Source of the DNA: Leucobacter aridicollis
Lineage (GTDB): Bacteria; Actinomycetota; Actinomycetes; Actinomycetales; Microbacteriaceae
DNA length: 64,000 nt
Assembly: GCF_013409595.1 (NCBI RefSeq)
Contig: NZ_JACCBD010000001.1
Location: forward strand, 2,728,001-2,792,000
Direction: 5' to 3'
Part shown: positions 62,172 to 64,000 of the stretch, piece by piece
How the letters are laid out: each line of letters opens with the position of its first letter
Numbering within the stretch: the first letter of the stretch is position 1
The notes under the pieces: generated by a model
Seen by the model: only the letters and a program-made list of their open reading frames with translations
What the model was told of the DNA's origin: nothing
Databases searched by the model: none
Program-made: the position numbers and the translations under genes

Positions 62172-63083
62172 CTAGGGCTTCGCCCTCCCCGACGGCAGGG
62201 CGAACAGGACGAGGCTTGCCCCAATGAGGCAGACGCCAACGATCCCACCGCCAGCGAGGCGCTCCCCGACGATCAGTGCCGCGAACCCGGCGGCGATGAC
62301 GGGCTCCGATAGCGTCAGCACGGTCGCCGTGGTCGCGTCGACGTGGCGCAGCGCGAGCCCGAATAGCACGTAGCCGAGGAACATCGGCACGAGCGCCATG
62401 TACGCGCCGACACCGAACGTCCGCCACGAGCTCAGCAGCGGGCCGCCCGTAGCGATGAGCACGGGCATGAGCAGGAGTCCGCCGAGGCCGAACACGGCCC
62501 CCATCGCGACGCGCGAATCCACGCCGGGCCCGATGAGCCGGTGGGCCGCCCAGGCATACCCGGCGTAGCTGACGCCCGCGACGAGACCAAGGCCGACACC
62601 GAGGCCGACCTGCCCGGTGCCGCCCGTCGCCGCGTGCCCGCCAAAGAGGCTGAGCACCGCCATTCCGGCGAGCCCCAGGGCGGCCGCAAGAAGCCACCTT
62701 CGGGAGGGACGCTTGCGGTCGATCGCCCAGTCGAGCAGCGCTGCGAACACCGGGGCAGACCCGAGTGAGACGACCGTTCCGATCGTGACCCCCGCGGTGT
62801 GCATGCTGCTATAGAACGCGAGCGGGTAAGCGAATACGCCAAGGCCGCCGAATAGCACGAGACCCCACCTCGCCCGCAGGTTCGGCAGCGCCCGCACGAG
62901 CCCGCGTCCAGCGACCACGGCCTGCAGCAGCCCGCCGATGCCGAGCGCCACCGCACCGATCGCGAGCGGGCCGACCTCGGGCGCGAACGTCGCGGCAGTG
63001 CCCGTTGTACCCCACAGGAGGGACGCGAGGAGGACGAGGAGGACGCCGAACCCAGGGCGCACAGGTGAAGCGGATGACATCAC
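62172..63083 (-). CDS. EamA/DMT-family transporter
   Basis: 303 aa with ten hydrophobic helices in two EamA repeats (LLASLLWGTTGTAATFAP opens the first; GAYMALVPMFLGYVLFGLAL and LTLSEPVIAAGFAALIVGERL mark the second). Likely exports a metabolite or drug. A GTG at 63083, 6 nt after TACTAT, gives a probable leaderless start; ATG 63080 is the alternative. The promoter overlaps a palindrome recognised by the divergent TetR protein. Confidence 0.9.
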   Translation of the reverse strand: MMSSASPVRPGFGVLLVLLASLLWGTTGTAATFAPEVGPLAIGAVALGIGGLLQAVVAGRGLVRALPNLRARWGLVLFGGLGVFAYPLAFYSSMHTAGVTIGTVVSLGSAPVFAALLDWAIDRKRPSRRWLLAAALGLAGMAVLSLFGGHAATGGTGQVGLGVGLGLVAGVSYAGYAWAAHRLIGPGVDSRVAMGAVFGLGGLLLMPVLIATGGPLLSSWRTFGVGAYMALVPMFLGYVLFGLALRHVDATTATVLTLSEPVIAAGFAALIVGERLAGGGIVGVCLIGASLVLFALPSGRAKP

Positions 63084-63089
63084 CCCAGC

Positions 63090-63110
63090 ATAGTAGACAG
63101 ATCGGTCTAC
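63090..63110. promoter_or_regulatory. TetR-type operator over the EamA promoter
   Basis: GTAGAC-N6-GTCTAC at 63093-63110 overlaps the minus-strand TACTAT -10 box (63090-63095) and lies just before a plus-strand TACACT (63116-63121) for the TetR gene. A bound TetR dimer would block both. Confidence 0.65.
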
Positions 63111-63152
63111 CTTGCTACACTTGGGGTAGCGTCTCACCCTAGGGAGGGCCCC

Positions 63153-63791
63153 GTGAACACCGCATCCGCGCCTGCGGCATCCGCCGCCTCCGTGGCTTCC
63201 GCAGCCTCTGCGGCTTCCGCAGCCTCCGCCGTCACGAAGCGCAAGCCTGCCCGCGATCGGCTGCTGCAAGCGGCGGCTGAAGAGTTCTACGCCCAGGGCG
63301 TGACGGGAACGGGCATCGACACGATCATTGCGACCGCGGGCGTCGCGAAGAAGAGCCTGTACAACAACTTCGATTCGAAGGACGCGCTGGTCGCCGCCTA
63401 CCTCGAGGAGCGCCACCGCGAGTGGCTCGCCCTCTTCGAGGACCGCCTCGCAAATGCGGAGACCCCGACCGCACGCGTGCTCGCCGTGTTTGACGCCTAC
63501 GCCGACCACGCAAATGCAGAGTACCGCGATGGTTGGCGGGGCTGCGGCCTGCTCAACGCGGCCGCCGAGCTCCCCGTCGGGCACCCTGGACGGGCGGCGG
63601 TGCGGGCGCACAAGGACGAGGTGGAGGGGCTGCTCAGAGCGCAGCTCGCCGAGATCGTCGAGGCCCCCGAGGCGCTCGCGGCCCACCTGTCGCTGCTGCT
63701 CGAGGGTTCGATGGCGAAGTCGGGGCTCGAAGGTACCGACGCATGGGTGCTGCGGGCGCGAGGACTCGCGGAGGCACTCCTGCACCCCTGA
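63153..63791 (+). CDS. TetR-family transcriptional regulator
   Basis: 212 aa. An Ala/Ser/Val repeat (about residues 5-26, built from 9-bp units) precedes the HTH region GTGIDTIIATAGVAKKSLYNNFDSKDALVAAYL (about 51-83). The ligand domain (WRGCGLLNAAAELPVGHPGR) resembles regulators of efflux genes. GTG 63153 with GGGAGGG upstream. Divergent from the EamA gene, which it probably represses through the palindrome between them. Confidence 0.9.
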   Translation: MNTASAPAASAASVASAASAASAASAVTKRKPARDRLLQAAAEEFYAQGVTGTGIDTIIATAGVAKKSLYNNFDSKDALVAAYLEERHREWLALFEDRLANAETPTARVLAVFDAYADHANAEYRDGWRGCGLLNAAAELPVGHPGRAAVRAHKDEVEGLLRAQLAEIVEAPEALAAHLSLLLEGSMAKSGLEGTDAWVLRARGLAEALLHP

Positions 63792-63870
63792 GACCCGCCA
63801 GCACCGCCAGCCCGGGCCAGCCCCAGCCCCGCCAGCCCCGCCCCGCCCGCACCGCCGCCCGCCCCGAAAA

Positions 63871-63928
63871 CTTTCTCTACGTTTTGACGTAGTTCCGGGG
63901 CCCGAACTACGTCAAAACGTAGACAAAG
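63871..63928. repeat. Long AT-rich palindrome
   Basis: 20-bp perfect arms (63876-63895 and 63904-63923), extended outward by four pairs after one mismatch (63871-63874 with 63925-63928). Each arm is itself nearly palindromic (CTACGT-N4-ACGTAG). It stands 80 nt after the TetR stop and before a possible minus-strand gene end, so may be a bidirectional terminator. Confidence 0.7.
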
Positions 63929-63966
63929 CTGGATGTCCCGGCCGGGTTCAGGGGGCGGGCAGACCC

Positions 63967-64000
63967 CTACGCCGGCTGCACCTCGCGGGTTGCCTCAACG
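63967..64000 (-). CDS. Possible C-terminal end of a gene cut by the window edge
   Basis: A minus-strand frame ends with TAG at 63967 and reads VEATREVQPA before the stop. Only ten codons are visible; its position right after the palindrome is the only support. Confidence 0.2.
   Translation of the reverse strand, partial: VEATREVQPA

Noticed and set aside
63084..63785. Extension of the EamA transporter frame through the tetR gene
   Set aside because: Antisense to a clear TetR protein; the promoter and operator lie between.

Overview
The window is high-GC DNA with dense, mostly operonic genes and no rRNA, insertion sequence or CRISPR. Gene content points to an actinobacterium of the Microbacteriaceae; Leucobacter or a close relative is my guess from overall likeness, not a proven assignment. 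The markers are senX3-regX3-phoU, a DtxR/IdeR-type regulator, CarD, a PdtaS-type kinase beside an Rv3235-like gene, PspC envelope-stress proteins and a protein O-mannosyltransferase. Many genes start 6-7 nt after a TAnnnT box with no Shine-Dalgarno sequence, which indicates frequent leaderless transcription.

Layout. 0-12 kb holds a helicase-like protein with decayed ATPase motifs, a uracil/xanthine permease, an FAD amine oxidase, a cysteine-bearing HTH regulator convergent with flavohemoglobin, an EamA-CYTH fusion with a coupled small membrane protein, and a DUF4259-like acidic protein. 12-18 kb is a stop/start-overlapped operon (MFS, M20 amidohydrolase, MmgE/PrpD, asparaginase) with a divergent double-domain Lrp regulator. 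18-29 kb is an accessory catabolic locus: a glycoside-hydrolase-like protein, an XRE-cupin regulator, a sugar ABC transporter, a Gfo/Idh/MocA dehydrogenase, an amidohydrolase, a RhaM-like mutarotase, a class V aminotransferase, an M20 peptidase and RidA. Two copies of a 20-nt operator tie its two transcription units together. I read it as uptake and oxidative breakdown of a nitrogen-containing deoxy-sugar or its conjugate; this is the best candidate for an undescribed system here.

30-46 kb is mainly core: tRNA-Arg(CCT), an NlpC/P60 protein, GdhA, DtxR/IdeR, SerC, RlmB, CysS, the phosphate-response genes phoU/senX3/regX3 with an 11-bp-phased PHO-box-like array, a lipoprotein, CarD, an alpha/beta hydrolase, ProS and a GT39 mannosyltransferase. 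46-53 kb carries a 3-hydroxyisobutyrate-dehydrogenase-like gene, LysR, an MHS-family transporter, TetR, and an SDR / acyl-CoA dehydrogenase / APH-kinase operon that mirrors the core of the Pseudomonas levulinate (lva) 4-hydroxyacid route.

53-64 kb carries a PspC-histidine kinase/LuxR regulator pair divergent from a PspC membrane protein, a PdtaS-like kinase, an Rv3235-family protein, a VIT1/CCC1-type membrane protein, an alkyltransferase-like protein coupled to an HTH-less LysR-type domain, and an EamA exporter divergent from TetR. Strong perfect hairpins separate most convergent units.
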